From positions 7,846,873 to 7,910,872 of the forward strand of contig CM055107.1 of assembly GCA_029204225.1 (NCBI GenBank): DNA of 64,000 bases. The letters run 5' to 3'. The notes under the pieces are model-generated. The model saw only the letters and a list, made by a program, of their open reading frames with translations, made no database searches and was not told the origin of the DNA. Shown in pieces: positions 11,183-21,239 of this stretch; position 1 is the first letter of the stretch; every line of letters begins with the position of its first letter. This stretch comes from Diphasiastrum complanatum (taxonomy: Eukaryota; Streptophyta; Lycopodiopsida; Lycopodiales; Lycopodiaceae). The translations under genes and the position numbers were made by a program.

Positions 11183-14039
11183 CTCCCTCTTCAACTAGTT
11201 TTGGCATAGTTTTGACAATAGAACTTTGATCCAACTTTAGAATGATCTCCATCCTAAGTATAGATCTTCTTTCTAAGGTTCTAAAGTATCTTTCATAATT
11301 GATATAGAGAATAGTGTCCAAATTGGATGCTTCACTATTTCTTACATCAATTTTACACATCAAGATATAACTAGAACATGAAGAACCAAATAGAATGTAA
11401 ATGAAATGATTCCTCCATGTTTCAAACTTTGAACTCTCTGGAAAATTACAGCAACCAAACAATAAATGTGAGTGATGACCATTTGCTTGCTTGTCTCCTC
11501 CAACTTTGTCCTTTCTTGATATGTCTTCACCATAAAACTCCATGAATGTGCCTCCATCTCCATCTTGCCACAAGACACCATCAAACCTTGGAAATCCATG
11601 AGTAGGTGAGTATATACATGATGCAAATCTAGCACCACATGACTCCATAAACCAAGTAATTTGCACTAGTCCATCTTCAAGATCTACTTGACACAAGAAA
11701 ATGACCATGAATTCACCAAAAATTGACAATCCCCAAGTATTGGCACCAAGTAGCTCAACACTTGAGAACTTAGCCATGGATGAGTGACATAATGAACCTC
11801 CAATAACTTCATTTCCATCAGCAAAACCAGCCAAGAATGCTAGTACAACTCCAACAATAAGATATTGCAAGACAATGTAGCTAGTTTGTCCATATCTTGA
11901 CAATTTGCACACATCCACATGAAATAGCTCAAACATGAGATAGAACAAGTAAAGTAAACTTGAACAACACTTCCTTGCTGCTCCTTTGACCTTACTTGAG
12001 TCTTCAATAAGCTGCAAAAATAGATCCATAACATCTTTGCCAAATAACCTTCCTTTGATACTCTTGACTAGCTCCAAATTGCCACCTTTCCTTTTGTGTT
12101 GTTGAAGCCCTTTAAGACCAACCTCTTGATCTTCCTCTTGATCATCAAAGTCATTAAACAAACTTTTTTTTCCAGATCCATTACTTGATTTTCTAGTATG
12201 AAAAACATGAGAACCAATATCCACTTGCATAGCTTCATCTACACAAGAAAATTCTTCAAAACATGTGAATAAAGCAAAGTGAGTCGCTTCCATGTGCTTA
12301 CCTTTCTCTTGATCATCAAAGATATCAAAGATATGAATATCTTCAGACCTGAACCTCTGGAAATACTCCCTCTCAAACATATGATCTAGATTCAACAAGA
12401 TCTCATCAATGCTTGATCTCGATCTCCCACAAAAGTTAGTGAAAACAATGTCACCAATGTCACCATCATAAATCAAAAGATAGATTCCAAATTTTCCATC
12501 CAACATGAAGTAGAGTAGGTGAAGATGAGTATCAAACCTAATAAATCCAGCCCTCTTGAGTCCATAACAAACCTCAATAAGCTCACCAATGAGATCTCCC
12601 TTGCCTTGAAGAAATTGCCTCTCGATTTGTTCCATGTAGTCTTCTCCAACCAACTTTTTGCCATCTTGATCATGAGTGATCAATTCATAATCATAGAATC
12701 CTTTGAGTTGATGAAGAGATGTGAGATCCATGCCTTGGATCTTCCCAAGAACCAATCTTTCATTGCTCTTTCCTTCATAAGACTCCCTCTTAATGATTGC
12801 ATCATAAGAAGTAGAAACCTCAAAAACATTAGAAGCCATGAAAAAAATGATTAGTACATTCAACATAAGAATGATTGAAGTACTCTCTTTTTTCAAACAA
12901 GAACTTCTACTCAATGTTTTAGGTAATGACTCACATGATAATGATTCCTCCTCACTATCATTCAAAATGACATCATTCAAAGTACATCCTACTTTGAACT
13001 CTTCACATACTTCTCTTCTTCTTGACTTGTGACTATCTCCCTCACCAAGTCTCTTGATAGAACCATTTGATCTACTCTCTTTATGAGGAAATGTGACTCC
13101 ACTTGCTGCAAAAATGACTTTCTTGGACTCATCACTAAAAAATGTAGAAGAACCACCTCCTTCATGAATGCACCTAGCAACATCTTTTGACATATGATCA
13201 AAGAAATCATTAACAACAATCTTTTCCAAGGAAGAACCTTCACCTCCATTGATGAAGTTAGCTCTTTCCTTATCTTTTGCATGCTTGCACTTGCCATGAA
13301 GAACCATTGAAACACCATCATTATCCTCAAGACTAGCCAAGTTAGCACAAAGATGAACATCTCCAAGAAGCATATTAGATCTTGACCTAGATCTAGCATA
13401 AGGAAGCTTGTTAGACTTTGCATAAGATCCAACAATCTTATTGATGCTAAAAGATAACTTTGGAAAGTTGAGACCAATCTCCTTTTCCATTCCATCCTTT
13501 TTGTTAGCCATAACAAAAGCATCAAGCTTTAAAAGTCTACCTTGTCTATTGCCCCTAGCAACCAAGATTTCTTCCTTTGTAATGAAACAAGCATCACCAC
13601 CAAACTTTACCATGTATCCTTTCTTTATCATTTGACCAACACTTAGCAAATTCTTTGAAAGTGAAGGAATGTAAAGAACACCATCAAGTCTTGCTTTCCT
13701 ATTAGTAGAGAGACAAATAGGAATTGAACCAATACCTTCAATCACACACTCACCACCATTGGCCATGTGAATTGCTTTCTTGGCTCCATCATAAGTGACC
13801 AAAGAAGTAAAGAACTCCTTGTGACTAGTCATGTGTGAGCTAGCTCCACTATCAATCCACCATGAATCTTTGTCACCTTCACTTGATATTGGACTTGATG
13901 AACACATCAAAAGAGAATCACCACCACCTAGACCCTCATCATTAGTAGTAAAGTTGATTTGCTTGCTACCTTCATCTCTTTGCTTCTTCAAACATTCATT
14001 TGCAAAATGCCCTTTGATTCCACAATAAAAGCATTTCAA
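11178..14039 (-). CDS. Zinc-knuckle/protease polyprotein with remodelled, integrase-less C-terminal region
   Basis: 953 residues, uninterrupted. Residues 3-16 form a CCHC knuckle (CFYCGIKGHFANEC) for RNA binding. WWIDSGASSHM (60-70) is the copia aspartic-protease active site, and LYIPSLSKNLLSVGQM (122-137) is the segment that usually ends the protease. No integrase HHCC or DD35E motif follows; residues about 180-460 match nothing I know. Residues 465-575 still align in order with copia reverse transcriptase (DYMEQIERQF, then CYGLKRA, then DGKFGIYLLIYDGD), but the catalytic YVDD reads YDGD. A faint RNase H trace, LAGFADGNEV, comes later. A frameshift separates it from gag; the knuckle-frame linker can be read upstream of the ATG chosen here. 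Stop codon lies inside the LTR. RT activity is not expected. Confidence 0.8.
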   Translation of the reverse strand: MKCFYCGIKGHFANECLKKQRDEGSKQINFTTNDEGLGGGDSLLMCSSSPISSEGDKDSWWIDSGASSHMTSHKEFFTSLVTYDGAKKAIHMANGGECVIEGIGSIPICLSTNRKARLDGVLYIPSLSKNLLSVGQMIKKGYMVKFGGDACFITKEEILVARGNRQGRLLKLDAFVMANKKDGMEKEIGLNFPKLSFSINKIVGSYAKSNKLPYARSRSRSNMLLGDVHLCANLASLEDNDGVSMVLHGKCKHAKDKERANFINGGEGSSLEKIVVNDFFDHMSKDVARCIHEGGGSSTFFSDESKKVIFAASGVTFPHKESRSNGSIKRLGEGDSHKSRRREVCEEFKVGCTLNDVILNDSEEESLSCESLPKTLSRSSCLKKESTSIILMLNVLIIFFMASNVFEVSTSYDAIIKRESYEGKSNERLVLGKIQGMDLTSLHQLKGFYDYELITHDQDGKKLVGEDYMEQIERQFLQGKGDLIGELIEVCYGLKRAGFIRFDTHLHLLYFMLDGKFGIYLLIYDGDIGDIVFTNFCGRSRSSIDEILLNLDHMFEREYFQRFRSEDIHIFDIFDDQEKGKHMEATHFALFTCFEEFSCVDEAMQVDIGSHVFHTRKSSNGSGKKSLFNDFDDQEEDQEVGLKGLQQHKRKGGNLELVKSIKGRLFGKDVMDLFLQLIEDSSKVKGAARKCCSSLLYLFYLMFELFHVDVCKLSRYGQTSYIVLQYLIVGVVLAFLAGFADGNEVIGGSLCHSSMAKFSSVELLGANTWGLSIFGEFMVIFLCQVDLEDGLVQITWFMESCGARFASCIYSPTHGFPRFDGVLWQDGDGGTFMEFYGEDISRKDKVGGDKQANGHHSHLLFGCCNFPESSKFETWRNHFIYILFGSSCSSYILMCKIDVRNSEASNLDTILYINYERYFRTLERRSILRMEIILKLDQSSIVKTMPKLVEEGV
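11183..11196 (-). other. Polypurine tract of the young copia element
   Basis: On the reverse strand AGTTGAAGAGGGAG runs directly into the LTR start TGTGAGAG. The large open frame reads through this tract and ends on a TGA formed by LTR bases 3-5. Confidence 0.9.
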
Positions 14040-14764
14040 CTTAGACTTATCTTTCTTTTTTCCAAAAGAAGAAGTCTCACCTTGATCTTGCCCTTTAGAC
14101 CACTTGCCTTTGCCTTTGCCCTTGAACTTGCTTTGATGAACATAGCATCCTCTTCATAATGAGATGTCGATGTAGATCCACCTCCTCTTGATTGAAGCCT
14201 ATACTCCTCATTCACCAAGATCTCTTGCAAATCCACAATACTTGGCAAAGTCTTTTGAATAGCAAAACTTTGAACAAGATTAGCATGATCATCCAACAAG
14301 CCATTAAGTATAACTTGAACAAGCTCTACCTCCTTAATGCTTTCATCAATACATGCTAACTCATCATTGAATGCCTTAACCCTCAAAACAAAAGCATGAG
14401 TACTCTCTTCCCTCTTTTGCAAACTTTGAAAGATTTGCCTCCTAAGAGTAAGCACTCTTGATGTAGACTTGGATTCATAAAGCTTTTTCAAAATTTCCCA
14501 AGCCTCCAAAGATGATGTGCACTTACCAACTTCCTTGAGAAGTTCATTGGTAACATTCATCTTAATCATGTGTAGAGCTTTCTTTGCTCTCTTGTCATAC
14601 CTCACTTGATCTTGAGGTGCTTGAGGTCTCTCCTCCACACCTGCAACAATCTCCATCAACTCATTCATCTCCAATAAGGACTCCATCCTCACCTTCCAAG
14701 TAGAATAGTTGATTGAGGTAAGCCTATCATTGCTCTCCAACATAAATCCACCACTTGTAGCCAT
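14036..14764 (-). CDS. Copia-type Gag (UBN2 capsid domain)
   Basis: 242 residues starting MATSGGFMLESNDRLTSINY, followed by STWKVRMESLLEMNELMEIV, the usual N-terminus of plant copia Gag. The UBN2-type capsid region continues with KKALHMIKMNVTNELLKEV, then LRRQIFQSLQKREESTHAFV and FNDELACIDESIKEVELVQV. It would assemble the cytoplasmic virus-like particle. The normal linker to the zinc knuckle (KGKGKWSKGQ) lies in another frame, so there is a frameshift at about 14110-14135 in an AAG/CAA-rich stretch. In the deleted relative at 24.7 kb, MFIKRK and the knuckle are in one frame, which favours a mutation here over a programmed shift, though the latter is not excluded. Confidence 0.88.
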   Translation of the reverse strand: MATSGGFMLESNDRLTSINYSTWKVRMESLLEMNELMEIVAGVEERPQAPQDQVRYDKRAKKALHMIKMNVTNELLKEVGKCTSSLEAWEILKKLYESKSTSRVLTLRRQIFQSLQKREESTHAFVLRVKAFNDELACIDESIKEVELVQVILNGLLDDHANLVQSFAIQKTLPSIVDLQEILVNEEYRLQSRGGGSTSTSHYEEDAMFIKASSRAKAKASGLKGKIKVRLLLLEKRKISLS

Positions 14765-15353
14765 GTTGAAGTGACCTGATCTTCTCTTTCAACCTGTTCC
14801 AATGCACAAAGCACTCTCTTGAATGTCAAAAAATGAACTCAAGAAGAAATCACAAAGATATGGAACCTCTCAAATCTCTTCTAGCACTTCTAACTAGAAA
14901 ATCAACACATAGAATAGTGAAATCTTGATCAACCTATGATCTATCCTCAATCTAATGATTCTTGCCACTTCCTAAGATTGAAACACACTCAAATAAAGTT
15001 CAGTAACCTCACAAACTAGAGATCCAATCAAAATTAGGGTTTTGACAAAATCACAAAAAATTGAATATCTCAAATTCTACATGCAATTTCTAGAAACTTG
15101 GTATATCTTCTTGTAGACTCCAATGAGACCTTCCTAATGCACCAAAAATCATCTAATTCCAGTAAGCCAAGTGTTAAATCGGAATTGATCAAGTATATAA
15201 CCCTATATTGAGTTTTGACCTACAAAAGATCAATTCTACACATGCAAAAATGCTGATTTTTGAGTAGAGATCAATCTAGCATGCTCTAGCATTGGTAACT
15301 CCTCAAACTTCTTGCTAAAGATGGCTGATCCTTTCATAACCTGAGACACAATA

Positions 15354-15365
15354 GCTCTGATACCA
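15354..15365 (-). other. Primer-binding site for initiator tRNA-Met
   Basis: On the reverse strand TGGTATCAGAGC follows the end of the 5' LTR directly. This is the standard plant copia primer site. Confidence 0.95.
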
Positions 15366-16019
15366 TGTGAAGGATTTCAGATCATTCAAGATCCAATCCA
15401 AGTCCCAAATCTTTGGTTACAATAAGGAGCAAACCAACAATCCTGCCAATGTAGAAAAATCAGCATCTACATACAAAATGAGATGCAAACTCTAAGAGAT
15501 ATTGATCAAACATGAACCAAAACATAAAATGTGTTTGCTGTTCGTACAATTACAATACCCTACTGTATTTCACACGTGTGGAACCGAAAATAGCAATAAA
15601 TGATCATTCTACACACAAGATTGCAAGATAACACCAAGATAGTGCACCAATGAGTAGTAGAACCCAAAGAGAACCATGTATAATGATGAAATGAGAGAGA
15701 GAAGAGAGAAGATGTGTCTCTCCAATAGTTACATCCTTTTATAGAGTTTCCAAACCCTATTTGGCCACTTGGCTTTCCCTCCAAAATGTAAACCCTACTA
15801 TTTTTGGGTCTAGATTCAATGTACCCAAAGTTCAAATTTGAATCTCTCTCAAACTCGACTACCAACTTTCCCACACTTTCCAAAAGTGTTTATTGAATGT
15901 AGTTTAAACTAATATAACTTCAAAAAGTTTATCTCTAAGTCTAAAATGAGTTTTGGCCTCTTATTAACAATTTACCAAAATGTGACTAAACTAGACTAAA
16001 CTAGTTGAAATCTCTCACA
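15366..16019 (-). repeat. 5' LTR of the young copia element
   Basis: 654 bp and indistinguishable by eye from 10529-11182. It holds the promoter, and the RNA start should lie to the left of the TATA box at 15735. Confidence 0.95.
15735..15744 (-). promoter_or_regulatory. TATA box in the 5' LTR
   Basis: Read on the reverse strand it is CTATAAAAGG, a strong plant TATA consensus. The same site exists in the left LTR at 10898-10907. Confidence 0.7.
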
Positions 16020-16024
16020 CATTC
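16020..16024. repeat. Right target-site duplication CATTC
   Basis: An exact copy of 10524-10528. Confidence 0.95.
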
Positions 16025-16096
16025 TGACATCCGTATCCACTGTACCCAAAGTGCACGAGTTTATTTCCACCATCCTACGACACTCTACGAGCTGTC

Positions 16097-16660
16097 ATGG
16101 ATCGCCCTAATGATCCGAATACTACAGAGGACTATCCACTAGAGATGGTCTCACCATCTACCAAACAAGCTCAATTTAACAGGTATTTAAGGATGAAATC
16201 CCAAGTCGAAGAGCCATCCACAAACCCATTCGACAGATGGGAACCTACACATTATGAAACTCCTTACGAACGACCACAATTCCATGCTGCCGAATCATTC
16301 CATGCACGAGCTCACTTAAACGAAGCTTTCGCAAATAATGTTCCACGTACTGAAAAAAAGACCCCAAAGCTAGACTTACCTAAGTACAATGGTAACAACT
16401 GGCACTCCTAGGACCACCACCACAAGGACAACAGGATCTAGGAGCACAAAAAAATAGACATCCTCGAGAGTCTGCACACACACACCTGGTAGAAAACTCC
16501 TACGATCAATCATATCATCCTGATACATCAATTCCATCATCTAGCAATCACCAGTATCAAACTGACAACTCATGCTCGTGCAAACAAGCTGAGTATTCCA
16601 CACCACAAGACAACCCAACTCAGCTAGCCATCCAAGATGGTTATGTTTTTGTTGTTGAAT
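16097..16660 (+). pseudogene. Gag start of an older retrotransposon, truncated
   Basis: The frame starts MDRPNDPNTTEDYPLEMVSP and reaches TPKLDLPKYNGNNWHS before a stop at 16411. The phrase (P)KLDLPKYNG is the entry motif of the plant gypsy Gag capsid domain; the reverse-strand gypsy gag at 21.6 kb has the equivalent RLDLPKYNG. After the stop, text such as QDNPTQLAIQDGYVFVVE continues to about 16660, where a reverse-strand gypsy pol joins it tail to tail. The 25-bp minisatellite lies upstream of this ATG and was separated from it by the copia insertion. It is probably the 5' end of an element whose pol was lost. Confidence 0.55.
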
Positions 16661-17904
16661 AATTCTTCTCTGGATCTGTAAGTTGTCTGCTTGCAAATCG
16701 TATAGGATAATCTTTCTTATAATCACCTGGCTACGTCAAAACTGATCCAATGGCGTATTTTGAGGCGTCCGTATGAACATGAAACTCTAATGTCCAATCT
16801 GGAGAACGCAGTATTGGTGCTGAAGATAATGTTTTTTTTTAACTTTTAAAATGCTTCTAACGCCTCTACTGTTTAAATAGGAACAATAGTTAATTTGTAT
16901 ATAGGTCGTGCTGAATCCGCAAAGAAGACAATAAAAATTCGATAGTAGTTCGCATGACCCATAAACACATAAACTCCTCGAATTGTTGCTGGCGGTGGCA
17001 ATTCCACAATAAATTTGATCTTAGAGTAATCGGTGGCAATACCATGTCTTGATATCACATGTCCAAGCATCACTCCGTGAGAAACCCATATCTGGCATTT
17101 TTCTGGATTTAGAGAAAATCTGATATTTGCAGCATCTTTCAAAGACTTTCTCCAATCGATCCAGGTGGTCTGTATTTGTACTATGAACTCCCAAGTTGTC
17201 CAAGTAAATTTCAGGAAATCTCTATAGATAATATTTAAAGACAAATTGCATTACTCTTTGGAATGAACTTGGTGCATTACAGAGTCGAAACGGCATTACT
17301 TTGTAAGCATACGTGCCCCATTCTGTTGCAAAAGCAATTTTCTGGCAATCGGCAGGTGCAATCTTAACCTGGTTGTAGCCACTAAATCCATCCAAGAACT
17401 ATAAGCTTCCGCTCCAGCAAGGCGATCCAAAATGCTTTCAATAAAAGATAACGAAAAGTGATCCTTCCGTGTCACTTTATTCAATGCTTTGAGATTCACA
17501 CAGATTCGCAATTTCCCATTTTTCTTAGAAACAATGACAATTGGTGAAATCCATTCGGTATGCTCAATCTCATAAATGAAACCGGCGTCAAGAAATCTCT
17601 GAAGTTCTTTCTTTATCAGATCTACCACATTAGGATTACAATGATAGAACTTTGTAACCTTTGGTACTGCATCAGGTACTAAAGGTATGGTATGTTCAAT
17701 GACTGATGTTGGAATACCCTTCAAATCTTGATAAGTCCATGCAAAACAATCTTGATGCTTAATAAGTAGCAAACAGAGTGCTTGATACTGTTCAGGAGTA
17801 AGTTGTGATCCCACTTGTACAATCTTTTCTGGTTCTCCTGGTTCTGCAAGATTCATTGGCTGCGTCCTAGCTGGGCCATCATAAACCTCTTTAGATTCCG
17901 ACAT
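16640..17904 (-). pseudogene. Gypsy reverse transcriptase and start of RNase H
   Basis: The frame 17904-17296 begins with a linker, then HQDCFAWTYQDLKGIPTSVI, the fingers motif DAGFIYEIEHTEWISPIVIV, SKKNGKLRICVNLKALNKVT, and the palm start EAYSSWMDL. A frame change follows. The thumb region reads FSLNPEKCQIWVSHGVMLGH and then LPPPATIRGVYVFMGHANYY (17.13-16.92 kb). RNase H begins SAPILRSPDWTLEFHVHTDA, then SKYAIGSVLT and KKDYPIRFASRQLTDPEKNY, and stops abruptly near 16640. The FxDD catalytic box is not readable in any single frame, and stops occur in each part, so no enzyme can be made. Confidence 0.85.
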
Positions 17905-18384
17905 GTGTTCTTCAGGTTCAGGATGTGCATAGGTGACATGATAACCACATCATCCAGTGTATAACATTTAAAATGCTCTGGCATATCATGTTGGACTACA
18001 TTTGCTTGTTTTTTTTTGAAAGGACTTGTCTTGGATCTTCGCAAGAGCTTCGTTCCAATTGACAGTATCCATTTGAGAATCATAGTGAGCTCCCAATTTT
18101 TTCTCTGGTCGATCACAAGTGTGATCCGTTGTTGATGAATCGTCATCCGCTTTTTGAACCTCTGGCTTGACAGTCCAAGTCATAGGATCAATTTTAATTG
18201 CACGTTCACGATTTTCAAAAGTGATTTTTTCGGTACCCCAGTTATGAATTACTTGCGCAACTCGTAACCATGGATGTCCTAAGAGAACTCGGTAGACATT
18301 TGGTGCTTATGGTAAGTCCACCACGACGAAAGTAATGATCAACTGTACTCCTACAATCCTGATAGGTATATCTTCCACCATTCC

Positions 18385-18753
18385 TCATGGACAAACCGTC
18401 GTTTGATCAGCTAGCTTAATAGCAAAAGTAGTAGGTTTAATCTTTGTAAGGCCCCATTTTGTACATAGCTTTGTAGAAATCAGGTTAACTCCTGAACCAC
18501 CATCTATCACGGCTGCTTCTTTAGAAAATTGTCTATGTTGTATTGGCAGAGTGATATTCTTTTGTTCACTTTCCCAAGCTGCTCCAACATGTAGTACATC
18601 ATTAGATTCTTCAAATCCAGCACAAAAGAATATCCCTTGATGGTCTCTCTGATTCTTCTTGAAGGGTGCTTCCGGTTCCGTCATCTTGAAAGGTTCTTTG
18701 TGATGATGTAATCGATCATTCATATCCGTACGTAAATTTCTTGAAGGCTGCAA
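18385..18753 (-). pseudogene. Gypsy aspartic protease region
   Basis: 122 open residues. AAVIDGGSGVNLIS is the protease active site; here D-G-G replaces the usual D-S-G, which by itself would impair or abolish activity. Upstream text NITLPIQHRQFSKE and downstream TKWGLTKIKPTTFAIKLADQ fit the plant gypsy family. The frame continues left in the next frame to the DCFAW linker of the RT. Confidence 0.75.
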
Positions 18754-19028
18754 TGGTGAAGACCGAACTTCAGCTGTTACTTTAGCAGCTTCAAGTTTCT
18801 CTTCTTCTTGCAGATGCTTAATCTACTGTCTCATATCCTGATATCTTCGTTTTTCTGCATTAAGATTTGGATAAACTTCCGATGCTATTGGTATATCATT
18901 CAATGGTATAGAATCAGCAGGTACTGAATCCACTACTGGTTCTTTTTGCTTTTGTGCTCTAGTGACCACCTTCAAGGGTGCACTTGGTTTATTATAAGTT
19001 ACCAATCCTTGCTTGATTGTTATCAAAT

Positions 19029-19960
19029 TTACAAGTGTTGTAGCTGGTGGTGGTTTCGGTCTTGCTGGACAGTCTTAATAGCAATGCCCATATCTACAGT
19101 CACGACAGAACGGCACAAATTTTTCTTTATTTGGGCATTCTGCAACTCTGTGATTTTCTCCACATGCAAAGCATCCAACTGGTGCTCTGGCCCAATTTCT
19201 CGAGGCTTGTTGTTGAGCGGCAGTATAAATGGCATACTGTTCTGAAGATCCACCTTCCTGATCATTACCATAGCTCCATTGCTCAGCACTTCTGTAAGGT
19301 TCTGGTTCCATCAAATTCGCAGGAGGAGCGGAGTGCTTTGGTGGGGCATGCAAGGCTAGACGCTCCGGGTATCCAAGAGTAGATTGTCGTAGTCTTGCTG
19401 CTGGATTGCCTCCATACTGTGGATCTCGATATCCCATATGGGCATACCAAAACTGAATCATCCGAGGGTTTAAGTTGCAAAAGGCAGTCTCATGGTCAGG
19501 TGAATTACACAGATGGAAAACACTGATTTCCATTCGTTTTTTCAATTGAGGACACTAGTTCACTGTGTGATTTCCTGTACAAATAGAACACCAGACATTT
19601 TCCCTAGTAGAAAAATTCTTTGCAAATTTCTCAGGTTCCTTGTTTGCTTCTCCGTGAAAATTTTCCAATGCTTTGATCTTCTCATCAAATTGCAACTGCA
19701 ACTTTTCCATCTGTTTCTGCTGGGTCTTCTCAAGTTTCTCGAACTCATTGAGCATCATTTCTGTAGTAGCATTGGCATTCGTTGATGCAATAGTGGTGGA
19801 TGTCGTAGTAGTCTACCCTGCTGTATAAGGCAACATACTGACATTCGGCTCATCATCTGAATATTCATCCTCCTCCTGAATTGCATCGTCCATCGCATTT
19901 TGCAAAAGTGCGTACTCATTATGACGTTTTAGTTCATGCCTAATCCATTTAGGTAGACAT
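19029..19960 (-). pseudogene. C-terminal Gag with zinc knuckle, gypsy element
   Basis: A frame from 19545 reads FHLCNSPDHETAFCNLNPRM and later GCFACGENHRVAECPNKEKF and CRDCRYGHC, so there are two or three Cys/His clusters that would bind RNA. To its right (19758-19555) lies a charged coiled-coil-like segment, EKLQLQFDEKIKALENFHGE. The foldback element begins at about 19971 and separates this part from the N-terminal capsid half at 21.24-21.66 kb. Confidence 0.7.
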
Positions 19961-20244
19961 TAGGGCCCTTTTTGAACTCAAAAAGGGACTCTTCCTTTCC
20001 TAAACATGTTTGCTAATTAGGATTAATTAACTCATTAATCATCCTATGGGCAGTTCACCCTGGGTTTATCATGGGTTAACTTCTATTTTAGTAGGCTTCA
20101 CTTAGGCCTAACATAATATAGCAAGGACACCTAATTTTTGGCCAAAAAATTTAAATCCAATATAACATCTATTTTTTCAAGGCCTTCAAAATTCATCTTT
20201 TTAAGTTTAGAATGAGTGAAAAGGGGGCCTGATATTTTCTTGGG

Positions 20245-20293
20245 CTAAACCCTCAACCCTAAACCCTAAACCCTAAACCCTAAACCCTAAACC
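20245..20293 (+). repeat. Interstitial telomere-type repeat (CCCTAAA)n
   Basis: Five to six consecutive units of the plant telomere repeat CCCTAAA lie in the left arm of the foldback element. The matching position in the right arm (~20895-20925) lacks them, so they were gained or kept on one arm only. Confidence 0.9.
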
Positions 20294-20330
20294 CCATTTT
20301 GAAAAAAAAAGGAGAGGGGGATGGGAGTAC

Positions 20331-20352
20331 ATCCCCCCCCCCCCCCCCCCCC
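20331..20352. repeat. Poly-C tract
   Basis: About 22 C residues within the left arm of the palindrome, mirrored by a ~24-bp G run at 20798-20821 in the right arm. Confidence 0.9.
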
Positions 20353-21239
20353 GCCCCCCGTTCTCTCTCTCTCTCTCTCCCTCGGGGCCAGTTGGCCCGT
20401 CGCGCCCCACCCACCCCTCCGGGCCACTGGTCCTCATTGAATCGCATGGCCCGGAGGGCCACACCTAACACCCCCCTCCCCTCCCTCGTTGTCCTGTCAA
20501 AGAGGGAGGGGGGAGACATGGGAGCTTGCGCTCATCACGCTCCCACTCGGCTCAACAGCTCCAAGTGGGCAGGAGCACGCTGCTCTGCCTACTTGGAGTC
20601 GCTGAGCCAGGTGGGAGCGCGATGAGCGAGCGCTCCCAGGTCTCCCCCCTCTCTCTTTGACAGGACAACGAGGGAGGGGGGGTGTTAGGAGTGGCCCTCC
20701 GGGCCACGCGATTCAACGAGGGCCAGCGGCTCGGAGGGGTGGGTGGGGCGCGACGGGCCAGCTGGCCCCGAGGGAGAGAGAGAGAGAGAGTGGGGGGCGG
20801 GGGGGGGGGGGGGGGGGGGGGGTACAAGCGTACAATGGGGGGGGGGGGATGTACTCCCATCCCCCTCTCCTTTTTTTTTAAAAATTTTTTTCAAAATGGG
20901 GGCCCGAGGAAATATTGGGCCCTCTTTTCACTCATTCTAAGCTTAAAAAGATGAATTTTGAAGGCCTTGAAAGACGATTATATTGGTATTTAAAATTTAA
21001 AGTTGAGCCTTGTCAAATCATCATTACTATGGGTTGAGCAAGTAGAGTTAGAGGAGGGTTACTAGGAGGGTTAGAATTTGGAGATCTATTTTACACCATT
21101 GGATGTGCCATGTCATATGAACCATTCCATCTCACTTGTCACTCTCTTATTGGTACACATGTCATCATTAACACTAATTATAATTGGTGAAGAGGCCCTT
21201 TTGGAGTCCAAAAAGGGCCCTAATGCCTGACAAATACCA

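Larger units (their letters stand above)
10529..16019 (-). mobile_element. Complete, very young non-autonomous Ty1/copia element
   Basis: This 5491-bp element is bounded by two 654-bp LTRs that look identical on reading and by a perfect 5-bp duplication CATTC. It is transcribed on the reverse strand: the initiator-tRNA-Met primer site follows the right LTR and the polypurine tract precedes the left one. Inside are a gag frame and a 953-residue frame with zinc knuckle and aspartic protease. No integrase is present, and the RT and RNase H regions are reduced to degenerate traces, so it must have been moved by the enzymes of another element. This gag-protease-only layout resembles the class called TR-GAG. 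A deleted relative lies at 23770-25821. Confidence 0.93.
19971..21232. mobile_element. GC-rich foldback element with terminal and internal inverted repeats
   Basis: The ends CATTAGGGCCCTTTTTGAAC (left) and, in reverse complement, CATTAGGGCCCTTTTTGGAC (right) form ~38-bp terminal inverted repeats. About 150 bp inside them is not palindromic. Then a giant near-perfect palindrome runs from about 20140 to 21000, centred at 20579, with arms of ~430 bp that contain homopolymer C/G and CT/GA tracts and a core matching AGTGGGCAGGAGCA. TA flanks GGGCCC on both sides and could be a TA target duplication or part of the repeat. It has no coding capacity; glycine- or proline-rich frames in it are artefacts. 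It interrupts the gypsy gag. Confidence 0.85.

Noticed and set aside
12519-12854. Forward frames within 11.2-14.2 kb
   Set aside because: They are antisense shadows of the 953-residue reverse frame.
20245-20293. CCCTAAA run as a chromosome end
   Set aside because: Only five to six units, inside a foldback element with unique sequence on both sides.
20273-20954. Several 60-108-codon Gly/Pro/Arg-rich frames on both strands
   Set aside because: They mirror each other across a palindrome and depend on homopolymer C/G and CT/GA runs.
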